From: Paenibacillus sp. CC-CFT747
GTDB lineage: Bacteria > Bacillota > Bacilli > Paenibacillales > NBRC-103111
NCBI GenBank assembly: GCA_030323305.1
Contig: CP106741.1
Location: forward strand, 2,232,501-2,296,500
Length of the DNA stretch: 64,000 bases
Direction: 5' to 3'
Shown piece by piece: positions 1 to 12,469 of this stretch (positions are counted from its first letter, which is position 1; every line of letters begins with the position of its first letter). The position numbers and the translations under genes are program-made. The notes beneath the pieces were generated by a model, which searched no databases, was not told where the DNA came from, and was given only the letters and a program-made list of their open reading frames with translations.

Positions 1-2450
<2,450 letters not shown>

Positions 2451-2525
2451 ATGACCCCACTAGGGGAGCATAAAGGATGAAACAACGTAAGCTTCGATTC
2501 CAGTTTTCAGGGTGCAAACTCTGAC

Positions 2526-2643
2526 GTTTGGTGATGATGGCGGAGGGGAACCACGCGTTCCCATCTCGAACACTACCGTTAAGCCCTCCAGCGCCAATGG
2601 TACTTAGATCGCAGGATCTTGGGAGAGTAGGACGTTGCCAAGC
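2526..2643 (+). rRNA. 5S ribosomal RNA
   Basis: About 118 bases beginning GTTTGGTGATGATGG and ending GACGTTGCCAAGC, matching the Bacillales 5S pattern with complementary termini (TTTGGTG/TGCCAAGC) and the conserved CCCATCTCGAACAC core. It lies about 75 bases after the 23S 3' end and directly before the tRNA array, the usual order in these genomes. End points are good to a few bases. Confidence 0.95.
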
Positions 2644-2650
2644 GGTATAT

Positions 2651-2726
2651 TCCCTGATAGCTCAGTTGGTAGAGCACTCGACTGTTAATCGAGTTGTCAC
2701 AGGTTCGAGTCCTGTTCGGGGAGCCA
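2651..2726 (+). tRNA. tRNA-Asn (GTT)
   Basis: 76 bases with acceptor pairing TCCCTGA/TCGGGGA, anticodon GTT in a CTCGA/TCGAG stem, T arm GGTTCGAGTCC and an encoded CCA. It is the first of a twelve-gene array downstream of 5S rRNA. Confidence 0.97.
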
Positions 2727-2727
2727 T

Positions 2728-2803
2728 GCTTCCATAGCTCAGTAGGTAGAGTGCATCCATGGTAAGGATGAGGTCACCGGTTCGATCCCGGTTGGAAGCT
2801 CCA
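2728..2803 (+). tRNA. tRNA-Thr (GGT)
   Basis: 76 bases; acceptor GCTTCCA/TGGAAGC, anticodon GGT in a CATCC/GGATG stem, T arm GGTTCGATCCC, encoded CCA. One base separates it from tRNA-Asn, so both come from one precursor. Confidence 0.97.
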
Positions 2804-2810
2804 TTTTCTC

Positions 2811-2885
2811 GGCCCGTTGGTCAAGGGGTTAAGACACCTCCCTTTCACGGAGGTAACAGGGGTTCGAATCCCCTACGGGTCACCA
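2811..2885 (+). tRNA. tRNA-Glu (TTC)
   Basis: 75 bases; acceptor GGCCCGT/ACGGGTC, anticodon TTC in a CCTCC/GGAGG stem, encoded CCA. Confidence 0.97.
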
Positions 2886-2899
2886 TTTCTTATTAAGTT

Positions 2900-2975
2900 G
2901 GAGGCTTAGCTCAGCTGGGAGAGCATCTGCCTTACAAGCAGAGGGTCGGCGGTTCGATCCCGTCAGCCTCCACCA
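2900..2975 (+). tRNA. tRNA-Val (TAC)
   Basis: 76 bases; acceptor GGAGGCT/AGCCTCC, anticodon TAC in a CTGCC/AGCAG context, encoded CCA. Confidence 0.97.
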
Positions 2976-2993
2976 TTGTCCTTCAAAGGACAT

Positions 2994-3069
<76 letters not shown>

Positions 3070-3076
3070 GGAACGC

Positions 3077-3151
3077 TGGGGATTAGCCAAGCGGTAAGGC
3101 AACGGACTTTGACTCCGTCATGCCAAGGTTCGAATCCTTGATCCCCAGCCA
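3077..3151 (+). tRNA. tRNA-Gln (TTG)
   Basis: 75 bases; acceptor TGGGGAT/ATCCCCA, anticodon TTG in an ACGGA/TCCGT stem, encoded CCA. Confidence 0.97.
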
Positions 3152-3155
3152 TTTT

Positions 3156-3231
3156 GAGCCATTAGCTCAGTTGGTAGAGCACCTGACTTTTAATCAGGGT
3201 GTCGAAGGTTCGAGTCCTTCATGGCTCACCA
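3156..3231 (+). tRNA. tRNA-Lys (TTT)
   Basis: 76 bases; acceptor GAGCCAT/ATGGCTC, anticodon TTT in a CTGA/TCAG stem, encoded CCA. Confidence 0.97.
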
Positions 3232-3243
3232 TTGGTTTGGTTC

Positions 3244-3326
3244 GCGCGTATGGCGGAATTGGCAGACGCACTAGACTTAGGATCTAGCGGGCAACCGTGG
3301 GGGTTCAAGTCCCTCTACGCGCACCA
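3244..3326 (+). tRNA. tRNA-Leu (TAG)
   Basis: 83 bases with the long variable arm expected for leucine; acceptor GCGCGTA/TACGCGC, anticodon TAG in a CTAGA/TCTAG stem, encoded CCA. Confidence 0.96.
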
Positions 3327-3331
3327 ACTAT

Positions 3332-3406
3332 GCGGACGTGGCTCAGCGGTAGAGCATCGCCTTGCCAAGGCGAGGGTCGCGGGTTCGATTCCCGTCGTCC
3401 GCTCCA
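3332..3406 (+). tRNA. tRNA-Gly (GCC)
   Basis: 75 bases; acceptor GCGGACG/CGTCCGC, anticodon GCC in a TCGCC/GGCGA stem, encoded CCA. Confidence 0.97.
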
Positions 3407-3421
3407 TTATACTTATCGTGT

Positions 3422-3498
3422 GTTCCCTTAGCTCAGCTGGATAGAGCGTTTGACTACGAATCAAAAGGTCGGGAGTTCGAATCTCTCAGGGAACGCCA
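3422..3498 (+). tRNA. tRNA-Arg (ACG)
   Basis: 77 bases; acceptor GTTCCCT/AGGGAAC, anticodon ACG in a TTTGA/TCAAA stem. The A34 is presumably deaminated to inosine by TadA, as is usual for this tRNA. Encoded CCA. Confidence 0.97.
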
Positions 3499-3525
3499 TT
3501 AAGTATGGAAATTTTCTAAAGGTTA

Positions 3526-3602
3526 CGGGACGTAGCTCAGCTTGGTAGAGCACCTGGTTTGGGACCAGGGGGTCGCATGTTCAAATCGTGTCGTCCCGAC
3601 CA
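3526..3602 (+). tRNA. tRNA-Pro (TGG)
   Basis: 77 bases; acceptor CGGGACG/CGTCCCG, anticodon TGG in a CCTGG/CCAGG stem, encoded CCA. Confidence 0.97.
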
Positions 3603-3629
3603 TTTTTAGAGAATAAGCATTATCCTCAT

Positions 3630-3703
3630 GCGGGTGTAGTTCAATGGTAGAACTCCAGCCTTCCAAGCTGGTAGCGTGGGTTCGATTCCCATCACCCGCT
3701 CCA
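3630..3703 (+). tRNA. tRNA-Gly (TCC)
   Basis: 74 bases; acceptor GCGGGTG/CACCCGC, anticodon TCC in a CAGCC/GCTGG context, encoded CCA. Last gene of the array. Confidence 0.97.
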
Positions 3704-3715
3704 TTCTTTAATCCA

Positions 3716-3735
3716 GGACCGATTGGTCTTTTTTT
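3716..3735 (+). terminator. Terminator of the rRNA-tRNA operon
   Basis: Short hairpin GACC-GATT-GGTC followed by seven T residues, 13 bases after the last tRNA. A second weak hairpin plus T-run (AGCT-AGTC-AGCT then T7) follows at 3749-3767. The two may act in tandem. Confidence 0.7.
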
Positions 3736-3769
3736 GTATAAGCGGACAGCTAGTCAGCTTTTTTTGTGG

Positions 3770-4047
3770 AAATGCTTTAGTGCATGAACGAAGTAAAGCG
3801 GTTAAGTGGCCCAATGTATTCTAATATCCTATAGGATTAGATAGGATTTTGTTGGATTTTGCCGAAATCGCTGTTCTTAGGGAAAGCGGGTATGATAAAC
3901 TAGACTAAATAACCATTCGGCAGCCGTTTAATTAATCATGGATCAGACTGGCTGGCTCATGGGAAACCTTCAGCCTCGGCTAGTCTCTATGTCGAAGAAT
4001 CAATGACAGAGTGGCTACAGAAAGAAATTAAGGATTGGGTGAGAGAA
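3770..4047 (+). other. Leader/intergenic region before ppc
   Basis: AT-rich stretch without a supported gene. It holds a small palindrome (ATCCTATAGGAT, about 3827-3838) and an imperfect hairpin around 3947-3987 (AGACT...AGTCT arms) just before ppc. A TATGAT at about 3891 could be a -10 element but no convincing -35 is seen. Confidence 0.35.
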
Positions 4048-6835
4048 ATGACTGAAGTAAATCTTATGGCGAAAGGCTCAACCAACAACTTACTGCGCCG
4101 GGATGTCCGCTTTCTGGGGAACATTCTCGGGGAAGTGCTCGTTCACCAAGGGGGAAGGAGCTTCTTGCCGTTGTCGAAAAAATCCGGGAGCTGAGCAAAT
4201 CGATCCGTGCGGAGTTCGTGCCTGATCTGTATAAAGAATTCAAGCAGACCATCGATTCCTGTCAGCCGGAAATTCGCCACCAGGTGATCCGGGCTTTTGC
4301 TATCTATTTTCAGCTGGTGAACATTGCGGAGCAGAACCATCGGATTCGCCGCAAGCGTGATTACGATCGTACGGCGGGGGAGACCATCCAGCCGGGCTCG
4401 ATTGAAAGCATTATAAAGGAACTAAAGCAGCAGGATATGCCCGTGGAGGAAGTTCGCAGCATCCTGGAAGGCATTTCCCTAGAATTAGTTATGACCGCCC
4501 ACCCGACGGAAGCGACGCGTAAAGCTGTTCTCGACATTCATCAGCGTATCGCCCATGAGGTGGAGCAGTACGACAATCCTATGCTTACTTACCGGGAGAG
4601 GGAACAGCTAAGGGATAAGCTGAAGAGTGAAGTGCTCACGCTCTGGCAAACCGACGAGCTTCGGGACCGGAAGCCGACGGTCGTCGATGAAGTGCGCAAT
4701 GGGCTGTACTATTTTGACGAGACGTTGTTTGATGTGCTTCCTGAGGTTTATGGAGAGCTGGAACGCTGCCTTGATAAGTACTACCCGGGTGAATCGTGGC
4801 ACGTACCTTCTTTCCTGCGTTTTGGATCTTGGATTGGCGGGGACCGGGACGGAAATCCATCGGTAACGGCCGCTGTAACGTGGCGCACGCTGGTCATGCA
4901 CCGGGAGATGGCGCTGGAGAAGTATAAAGTAACGCTGCGGGAGCTCATGCAGCATCTCAGCTTTAGCAAAAACATTGTCTCGGTAAGCGAGGAGCTGCTG
5001 GAATCCATTGCCCGCGACCGGGATTCGGTGGACCTGGAAACGGAGGAGCCTTGGAGGAACGAGAAGGAGCCTTACCGCATCAAGCTGACCTATATGCTGG
5101 AGAAGATGAACAACACCGCTCAACCCGGCTACCCGGATGGTCCGGGCAAATACAATTCCGTTGAAGAATTGATTGCCGATCTGAAGGTAATGGATGCCAG
5201 CCTGCGGCTGCATTATGCCGATTATGTCGCGGATTCCTATACGAAGAAGCTCATCCGGCAGGCGGAACTGTTCGGCTTTCATATGGCTGCCTTGGATGTG
5301 CGTCAGCACAGTAAGGAGCATGAGAAGGCGATGAGCGAGGTTATGCTTAAGATGGGCATAGCCGACGATTATTCGGCTCTCTCGGAGAAAGAAAAGATCG
5401 AGCTTCTAACTCGTACCTTGGATGACCCGCGGCCGATCACTTCACCTTACCTTGATTACAGTGAATCGACCACGGAGTGCCTGAATGTCTATAAAACGAT
5501 CAAGGCCGCTCAAGAGGAGTTCGGACGCGGCTGCATCACCAGTTACTTGATCAGTATGACCTGCGGGGCTAGTGACCTCCTGGAGGTTATGGTGTTCAGC
5601 AAGGAGTTTGGCCTTTACCGCCGCCAGGCGGACGGAACGGTTACTTGTACGCTGCAGCCGGCTCCCCTGTTCGAGACGATCGAGGATCTGCATGCTGCGC
5701 CGGAGATTATGGATACGCTGTTTAACATTCCGGCGTACCGGGACAGCCTCAACAGCTTGAACCAGCTGCAGGAGATTATGCTGGGCTACTCGGACAGCAA
5801 CAAGGACGGCGGCGTTCTGACGGCGAACTGGGAGCTTCGGGTCGCACTGAAGCACATTACGGAGGCGGCCAAAAAGCACCAGGTTAAGCTGAAATTCTTC
5901 CACGGACGCGGCGGTGCTCTTGGCCGCGGGGAATGCCGCTTAACCGCAGCATTCTGGCCCAGCCGCCAGAGACACTGGGCGGCGGCATCAAGATCACGGA
6001 GCAGGGAGAGGTTCTGTCCCAGCGTTACGCCATTAAAGGAATTGCTTACCGCAGCCTGGAGCAGGCTACGTGGGCGTTGATCACGGCGGCTGTCATGGCC
6101 CGTAACCCGCAAAGTGATCTTTCCGAGAACAAATGGGAAGGGTATATGAAGGACATTTCGGAGCAGGCGCAGACGAAGTACCAGGATCTTATTTTCCGGG
6201 ATCCGGATTTCCTCACCTTCTTCTACGAGTCCACTCCGCTTCCGGAAATCGGTGAGCTTAACATCGGCTCGCGTCCGGCCAAACGTAACAACAGCGGGCG
6301 TTTTGAGGACTTGAGGGCCATCCCTTGGGTGTTCTCCTGGACCCAGACCCGTTACCTCCTTCCCGCTTGGTACGCGGCAGGCTCGGGGCTCCAGAGCTTC
6401 TACCAGAATAAGCCGGAGAACATGAAGCAGCTGCAGCAAATGTACGCCAAATGGTCGTTCTTCCGCACCGCGATCGACAATCTCCAAATGGCGCTCGCGA
6501 AAGCCGATATGACCATTGCGAAGGAGTACGGCCAGCTCGTGAAGAATCCGAAGATCGCCGAACGGATCGCCAACTTGATCCAAGAGGAATACCAGCTGAC
6601 CTCCAACCTCATTCTGCAAATTACCGGTCAGCAGGAAATCCTAGACAACGTGCCGATTCTGCAGGAATCCATCCGGCTGCGTAACCCTTATGTCGATCCC
6701 CTCAGCTATATGCAGGTTCAGCTGCTGACGGAGCTGAGAGGGCGGAAGGATAATGAAGAAGACGACGGCGAGCTCCTGCGGGAAGTTCTACTTACCATCA
6801 ACGGAATTGCCGCGGGGCTTCGAAATACAGGCTGA
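4048..6835 (+). CDS. ppc: Phosphoenolpyruvate carboxylase (two frame breaks)
   Basis: Carboxylates phosphoenolpyruvate with bicarbonate to oxaloacetate, replenishing the TCA cycle in the cytoplasm. About 930 residues, the normal family length. Visible motifs are the N-terminal NNLLRRDVRFLGNILGEV, the catalytic-histidine segment MTAHPTEATRK, GYSDSNKDGG, the FHGRGG loop and the C-terminal AAGLRNTG (usually QNTG). The ATG at 4048 is preferred because GGTGAGAG precedes it; 4003 is an in-frame alternative with a poorer site. The frame breaks twice by loss of one base: near 4152 in a G run and near 5932 in a GGGG run inside the GRGG motif. Protein similarity continues across both, so I read one intact gene. 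Confidence 0.95.
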
Positions 6836-6906
6836 TGCCATCCGGTTGGGCCGGACAGCCAGAGATTGATGGATGGCCCACCAGGCATCGGGGATACAGT
6901 CAGAAA

Positions 6907-6932
6907 GTCGGGCCAACGGCCCGGCTTTTTTT
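6907..6932 (+). terminator. Terminator after ppc
   Basis: TCGGGCC-AAC-GGCCCGG hairpin followed by seven T residues. Confidence 0.9.
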
Positions 6933-6939
6933 AAAAGCT

Positions 6940-7434
6940 TCTTTTTCTAAAGCAGGTCGTGACCCGTCCAAGCGGGGGCTCCCGCAGGTCCGATGGCCGA
7001 TTTCAGTAAGAGAGAGCCATAGGGGCGGCAGGATCGTTGAGCTGCTGGGGAGACTGCTGGTGTCAAGCAGGCGCTCGTCTTGGTAAGACCGATCTTAATC
7101 AGCATAATAGATAAACCTATGTAATTTCGGGACATAAGTCTCGAAAACGTGTCAAAGAAGAGAAAGAGGGGGTATTAAGAAAAGAGCAGCTTCTTCGGAG
7201 AATGGATGTGTTTTGCGGGGGTAGAGTTAGGGGGCAGTTGCACTTTAAGGACAAATCTGCCATAATGCTCACATCTGCATGAATTTGTTCCCTTTTGCCG
7301 GTTAAGAAGATCTTGCCGGGCTGGGAAAGCAAGGGAACCAGAATTACTGGATTCCTGTAACACCAATCGCCGCAATAAGGATGGGAAGGCCAAAAGCCAG
7401 AAGAAGCTGCAGCTTTCATACGGGGGAAAGGAAC
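6940..7434 (+). other. Intergenic region before sigW-like gene
   Basis: About 500 bases without a supported gene. Short open frames on both strands lack ribosome-binding sites and recognisable protein sequence. The one clear element is the promoter at 7238-7266. Confidence 0.4.
7238..7266 (+). promoter_or_regulatory. Candidate SigA-type promoter for sigW-rsiW
   Basis: TTGCAC, 17-base spacer, CATAAT. It lies about 170 bases before the sigma factor start. I could not identify a SigW-type (TGAAAC/CGTA) autoregulatory promoter with confidence. Confidence 0.5.
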
Positions 7435-8025
7435 TTGAATTATGTGGAAACAAGGCTGGCTAAGCTTGCCCGGACGGGAGACCGGAGAGCTTTTGCTGAA
7501 CTTGTGGATCTGTATAAAGATAAAATGTATCATTTGGCGTACCGGATGCTGGGGCAGTCTCATGAGGCCGAAGACATCGTCCAGGAGACGTTTCTTAGGG
7601 TGTACACGAATCTGGACCGCTATGACGTGAACCAGAAATTCTCCACCTGGATCTACCGGATCGCCACCAACCTGTGCATCGACCGCCTGCGCAAAAGAAA
7701 ACCGAATTATTCGCTGGACGCGGAAATGCCGGAAGGGGAAGGGGCCGATTGGTACTCTCTCCTCGCCAGTGACCAGCCGTCGCCGGAAAGCGAGGTTATG
7801 CTGTCGGAGACACAGGAGCATATCCGCCGGGCCATCGATTCGCTGCCGGACAAGTACAAGTCGGTGGTTATTCTCCGTTACCTCCAGGACCTGTCCCTGC
7901 AGGAAATCGGGGATGTGCTGGACATGCCGGTCACCACGGTCAAGACACGGGTCCACCGCGGACGGGAATTTTTAAGGAAAAAGCTCGAGTCGGAATACGG
8001 CGGAAAAGTTTTTGAAACAAAATAA
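7435..8025 (+). CDS. sigW: ECF RNA polymerase sigma factor, SigW-like
   Basis: Group 4 sigma factor expected to direct RNA polymerase to cell-envelope stress promoters. Region 2 spans about residues 10-80 (LVDLYKDKMYHLAYRMLG, then EAEDIVQETFLRVY and FSTWIYRIATNLCIDRLRK). Region 4 spans about 125-185 (LPDKYKSVVILRYLQDLSLQEIGDVL, then TVKTRVHRGREFL). The closest pattern I recognise is Bacillus SigW, including the KPNYSLDAE segment. The TTG at 7435 after GGAAAGGAA is chosen; GTG at 7441 is possible. An anti-sigma gene follows 52 bases downstream, fitting a sigma/anti-sigma operon. Confidence 0.85.
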   Translation: MNYVETRLAKLARTGDRRAFAELVDLYKDKMYHLAYRMLGQSHEAEDIVQETFLRVYTNLDRYDVNQKFSTWIYRIATNLCIDRLRKRKPNYSLDAEMPEGEGADWYSLLASDQPSPESEVMLSETQEHIRRAIDSLPDKYKSVVILRYLQDLSLQEIGDVLDMPVTTVKTRVHRGREFLRKKLESEYGGKVFETK

Positions 8026-8077
8026 ATCGTGATTCGTATGATACTATACAAGATTGAAAGAAAGGAGAGGCTCTCCA

Positions 8078-8683
8078 ATGGATTGCAAGCAAACTGTCCG
8101 GGAAATGCATGAATTTCTGGACGGAACCCTGACGGGACCCGAAGCGGCGGCTCTGAAAGAACATATGCTGTCGTGTCCGGACTGCCGGCTCGTGTTCCAG
8201 CAGTTGGAAACCACCGATGCCCTGGTCAAGTCGATGCCGCGTCCTTCGGCACCCGATGATCTGACCGACCGAATCATGGGTGCTCTGCCCCAATCACGAA
8301 AGAAAGCATCCTGGCTTCAATGGGTTAAGCGTCATCCGGCGATTTCCGTTGCGTCGGTTTTTTTGCTGGTTATGGTGAGCAGCTTTCTCTCCCTGTGGAA
8401 TGAGGATACCCAAATGACGGTCAAGGGAGCTAACCTCGATCAGCTCGTGATCAAAGGCGATACCGTGTATCTGCCGGCCGGCCACAAGGTGAACGGCGAC
8501 CTGATGGTCAAACGGGGCAAAATCCAGGTGGACGGGGAATTGAACGGCAACCTCATCGTCATTGACGGAACCTATGCCCTCGCGTCCACGGCCAAAATTT
8601 CCGGAGAAACCCGTGTGATCGACCAGGCGCTGCAATGGTTGTGGTTTGAGATGAACGAAATGGTCGGCGGCCTGGCCAAATAG
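8078..8683 (+). CDS. rsiW: Membrane anti-sigma factor with zinc-finger domain, RsiW-like
   Basis: About 200 residues. The N-terminal cytoplasmic domain has the ZAS motif HMLSCPDC (His-x3-Cys-x2-Cys), which in this family binds zinc and the sigma factor. One membrane segment follows (ISVASVFLLVMVSSFLSLW, about residues 88-107). The extracellular part is rich in short VNGDLMV/VDGELNGNLIV repeats like those of bactofilin or polymer-forming proteins, unlike the short tail of Bacillus RsiW. It probably holds SigW inactive until regulated proteolysis. Start ATG 8078 after AAAGGAGAGG. The role is inferred from motif plus position behind sigW. Confidence 0.85.
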   Translation: MDCKQTVREMHEFLDGTLTGPEAAALKEHMLSCPDCRLVFQQLETTDALVKSMPRPSAPDDLTDRIMGALPQSRKKASWLQWVKRHPAISVASVFLLVMVSSFLSLWNEDTQMTVKGANLDQLVIKGDTVYLPAGHKVNGDLMVKRGKIQVDGELNGNLIVIDGTYALASTAKISGETRVIDQALQWLWFEMNEMVGGLAK

Positions 8684-8695
8684 CTACGTTAATCC

Positions 8696-8728
8696 AACCT
8701 CCCCTGGGCTTGCAGGGGAGGTTTTTTA
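8696..8728 (+). terminator. Terminator after rsiW
   Basis: ACCTCCCCTG/CAGGGGAGGT stem with six following T residues; it separates the sigma operon from cdaA. Confidence 0.9.
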
Positions 8729-8806
8729 TTGAAAATGTGGTATCATCTATAGAGAGAAAGAGAGAAGGAATGCCGAACCCAGGGGGTTCGTATTGGGGGA
8801 TCGAGA

Positions 8807-9633
8807 ATGGACTACTTGAGGGATTTGACATTCAAAAGCTCCATTAAAGAAATCATCGACATTGTGATTGTCAGCTATGTCATCTATAAGCTTATCCTCC
8901 TGCTCCGCGGCACCCGGGCGGTTCAGCTTTTAAAGGGGATTTTCGTCGTTGTCATTGCCTGGGCGATAAGTGTGTGGTTCGATCTGAATACGCTGAAATG
9001 GATGATGAACCAGACGTTTAATTTCGGCGTTCTGGCCGTTATCATCATCTTCCAGCCGGAGCTTAGGCGGGCGCTCGAGCAGCTCGGACGGGGCAAGCTG
9101 TTCAGCCGGAGCACGTCCGAGGAGGACGCGCTCATCAATGAGCGGATCGGCGAAATCCTGAAGGCCGTTAACTATTTATGCCGCCGAAAGATCGGCGCGT
9201 TAATCGTGTTCGAGCGGGAAACGGGGTTGAACGAGTACATAGAGTCCGGGATTCCCATTCGGGCGGAGATTTCCTCGGAGCTTCTCATTAACATTTTTAT
9301 CCCGAACACACCTCTTCATGACGGGGCGATCATTCTCAGGCAGAATCAGCTGATGGCGGCGGCGTGCTACCTCCCTCTTTCGGAGAATCCTTTTATCAGC
9401 AAGGAATTGGGGACCCGCCACCGCGCCGGCATAGGCGTAAGTGAAATGTCGGATGCGATCTCGGTTATCGTGTCGGAGGAAACGGGACAGGTCTCCTTGC
9501 CATCAACGGACTGGTGGTCCGGGACATCAAGGAAGAATCGCTCATCTCCAAGCTGTACGAAGAGCTGAAGACGAAGAAGACAACGAAGGAAAAGAGCTCT
9601 TTCTGGAAGCGGAAGGGTGGTTCGGATGGATAA
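8807..9633 (+). CDS. cdaA: Diadenylate cyclase CdaA (one frame break)
   Basis: Membrane-bound enzyme that condenses two ATP to c-di-AMP, which controls potassium and osmotic homeostasis. N-terminal hydrophobic segments (about residues 10-80) precede the DAC domain with the DGA motif (PLHDGAIIL) and the RHRAGIG motif. The frame breaks near 9498, where one G is missing in TTGGCC. Restoring it continues as LALNGLVVRDIKEESLISKL and ends at TAA 9631-9633, a normal ~275-residue product. It is the first gene of the cdaA-cdaR-glmM-glmS order conserved in Firmicutes and overlaps cdaR by 8 bases. Confidence 0.95.
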
Positions 9634-11029
9634 ATGGCTTCAGAACAACAATGTCGTGAAAGTGATTGCTCTACTGGCGGCGATTCTGCTCTGGATAGTG
9701 GTCCATATGGATGTGCAGTCGTCTTCCACGGGCTCGGGGTCTCTAGTCCGGGAGGATAAGGTCAACAATGTGGCGATCACGCCCAAATACGACTCGGATC
9801 AATATTACATCAAGTCAATAGAGCCCGCGGAGGCGACGGTCGTCCTCCGTTGGAAGGAAAGCTCGCTCCGGAGGGTTAACACCGGCAATCTGCAGGTGGA
9901 GCTCGACCTCAGCCGTTACACGGAAGGCCAGCATGTTATTCCTCTTCGTGCGACAGGCGTCTCGGATTGGGTAACCGCGGAAGTGATTCCGCAAACCGTG
10001 AAGGTGGTCATCGAGAAAAAGAAAAGAAGGTCGTTCCGGTTGTCATCAATGTAACCGGGACGCCGGCGGACGGCTACAAGGCGGGGCAGCCGGTGATCAA
10101 GCCGAACCGGGTGCAGGTCACGGTGCCGGAGAGCCGCTTGGAGGAAGTGGACGCCGCTAAAGCGGACATCAGCGTGGATAAGGCGACAGGCAACATATCT
10201 AAGCAGGTGAAGCTGACGGTCTATGACAAGGCAGGGAAGCCAATCGAAGGCATCGTGAATCCGCAGCTGGTCGAGGTGGAGGTGCCGGTGACGAGCCCTT
10301 TAAGCAGATGCCGCTGCAGGTCAAGGTCACCGGCCAGCCGGCGGCGGGCTTCAGCGTAGAATCCATAACCCAGGTACCGGACCAGGTGACCGTCTATGCC
10401 CCGGAGGATGTCCTGAACAAGCTGGAGTTCTATGAGGGGCTGCAGATTGACTTGACAGGGTTGAAGGAATCCAAGAAAATGACAATGGACATTCCGCTCA
10501 AGAACAAAGCCACTCAAGTAACTCCGAATAAAGTGGAGGTTTCGATTTCCGTCGTTCCTTCCACGGTCAAGGTGGTGGACAACGTGCCCATCACGCTTGT
10601 AGGAGACAATCCCGGGTTTACGGCTAAGCTGGTGACCCCGGATACCGGAAAGGTCTCGATTCAGCTCGAAGGGGCTCCTGCGATTCTTGACAAGCTGAAG
10701 CCACAGGATGTTCAGGCGGTGGCGGATGTCAGCAACCTTTCGCCTGGGCGGCATGAGCTGAACATTACGTGGAACCTGCCGATGTTCGTGAAGAAACCGG
10801 CGACGGACTATAAAGCGGTCGTAGAGGTAACGGGTGGGGGAATCCCGCACCGAGCCCGACGGCTAAGCCCAGTCCTTCGCCAGTGACTCCGACGCCGACC
10901 CCAAGCCCGTCGTCGGCACCCGCCCAAAGCAAGCCTACGGAGACTCCAACGCCGACGCCGGTGCCAAGCTCAACGGCAACCCCTACTCCAGGAGCATCGA
11001 CAAGCCCGGCCGCCTCGACGGTCCCGTAA
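9626..11029 (+). CDS. cdaR: CdaA regulatory protein, YbbR-domain (three frame breaks)
   Basis: Extracytoplasmic partner of CdaA. One N-terminal membrane anchor (VVKVIALLAAILLWIVVHMD) is followed by four YbbR repeats, recognisable by the recurring VPVxV/KVxGxPAxGY pattern. Three single-base losses break the frame, near 10024 (A run), 10296 and 10840 (G run). After the last correction the protein ends in a ~55-residue Pro/Thr/Ser-rich tail (10855-11026: PSPTAKPSPSPVTPTPTPSP and similar) before TAA 11027-11029, so it may reach into the cell wall. Start ATG 9626 lies inside the end of cdaA after GGAAGGG, which implies translational coupling. Confidence 0.9.
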
Positions 11030-11084
11030 GAAGGATACAAGACACTTTGAGAAGAGAAGCGATTAAGGAAGGGGTTTACGATAC

Positions 11085-12424
11085 ATGGGGAAATATTTTG
11101 GTACGGATGGGGTTCGGGGGTGGCCAATCAGGGCCTGACACCCGAGCTCGCATACAAAATCGGCCGCTGCGGCGGCTATGTGCTGGCAGGCAAGTCCAAG
11201 CACCCGCAAGTTGTGATCGGGCAGGACACACGCATTTCGGGTCCGATGCTGGAAGCGGCACTGGTGGCGGGTCTTCTGTCCATCGGAGCGAACGTCATCC
11301 GCGTTGGCGTCGTTTCGACGCCGGGGGTCGCCTATTTGACCCGTACGCTGGGAGCGGATGCCGGTGTTATGATCTCGGCTTCCCACAATCCGGTGGAGGA
11401 CAACGGAATCAAATTCTTCGGCGGAGACGGCTTCAAGCTGTCGGACGAGACGGAGCTCGAGATCGAACGGCTGATGGATGCCGAAACCGATGAGCTGCCG
11501 CGGCCGGTGGGCGGCGATCTGGGAACGGTGACGGAAAATGCGGAAGCGAAGTTTCAATACATGGAGTACATCAAGACAACGGTCAAATCTTCCTTCGAGG
11601 GGCTCAAGATCGTGCTGGACTGTGCCAACGGGGCGGCCTACGAATTGGCTCCGCGCGTCTTCGAAGAGCTGGGGGCAACGGTTATTGCTACTGGAGCGAA
11701 TCCGGACGGCCGCAACATCAACGCCGGCTGCGGCTCCACTCATCCCGAAGCGCTGGCGAAGGAAGTGCTGGCCCATAATGCCGACCTCGGACTTTCCTTC
11801 GATGGGGATGCGGACCGCCTCATTGCCATTGATGAGAATGGGGAGGAAATCGACGGGGATTACCTGCTGACGATCTGCGGAGACGCGCTGAACAAGGAAG
11901 GCCGCCTCAACCAAGGGACGATTGTCACGACAGTGATGAGCAACCTGGGCTTCTTTAAAGCCGTTAAGGATCTCGACATGAAGACCGCCCAAACGGCAGT
12001 GGGCGACCGATACGTGATGGAAGAGATGCGCAAAGGCGGGTACAACCTGGGCGGCGAGCAGTCGGGGCACGTGATCTTCCTCGATTACAACACGACCGGG
12101 GACGGGATTCTGACGGGTCTTCAGCTCGTCGACACCATCGTTCAATCGGGCCAGAAGCTGAGCCAGCTTAAGCAGAAGATGCGCAAGTTCCCTCAGGTGC
12201 TCGTGAATGTCCGCGTAGGCGACAAGAGCAAGCTGAAGGACAACGCGAACGTCGAGAAGGCCATTCGCGATGTGGAAGCTAAGCTCGGAGAGAACGGGCG
12301 GGTGCTGGTTCGTCCGTCGGGTACGGAATCCCTCATTCGCGTCATGGCGGAAGGACCGGATAAGGCCGAGGTGGAAGGCTACGTTCATACCATTGCCGAA
12401 GTCATCCGGAAAGAATTGGTATAA
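11085..12424 (+). CDS. glmM: Phosphoglucosamine mutase GlmM (one frame break)
   Basis: Interconverts glucosamine-6-phosphate and glucosamine-1-phosphate on the route to UDP-GlcNAc and peptidoglycan. It begins [12 protein letters not shown] and carries the phosphoserine loop [12 protein letters not shown] (about residue 100), the metal loop SFDGDADR (about 240) and the phosphate-binding [15 protein letters not shown] near the end. Total length is about 447 residues. One G is missing near 11117 in CGGGGGTG; restoring it gives [17 protein letters not shown]. In other Firmicutes CdaA and GlmM interact physically, consistent with this operon. Confidence 0.96.
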
Positions 12425-12441
12425 AGAGAGCTTCCAAAAGA

Positions 12442-12469
12442 TCCCCTGTGTTTAAACAGGGGTTTTTTT
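12442..12469 (+). terminator. Terminator after glmM
   Basis: CCCCTG/CAGGGG stem with an eight-base loop and seven T residues. Confidence 0.9.

Noticed and set aside
6835-7086. 83-residue open frame directly after ppc
   Set aside because: It contains the ppc terminator and has no SD or familiar sequence.
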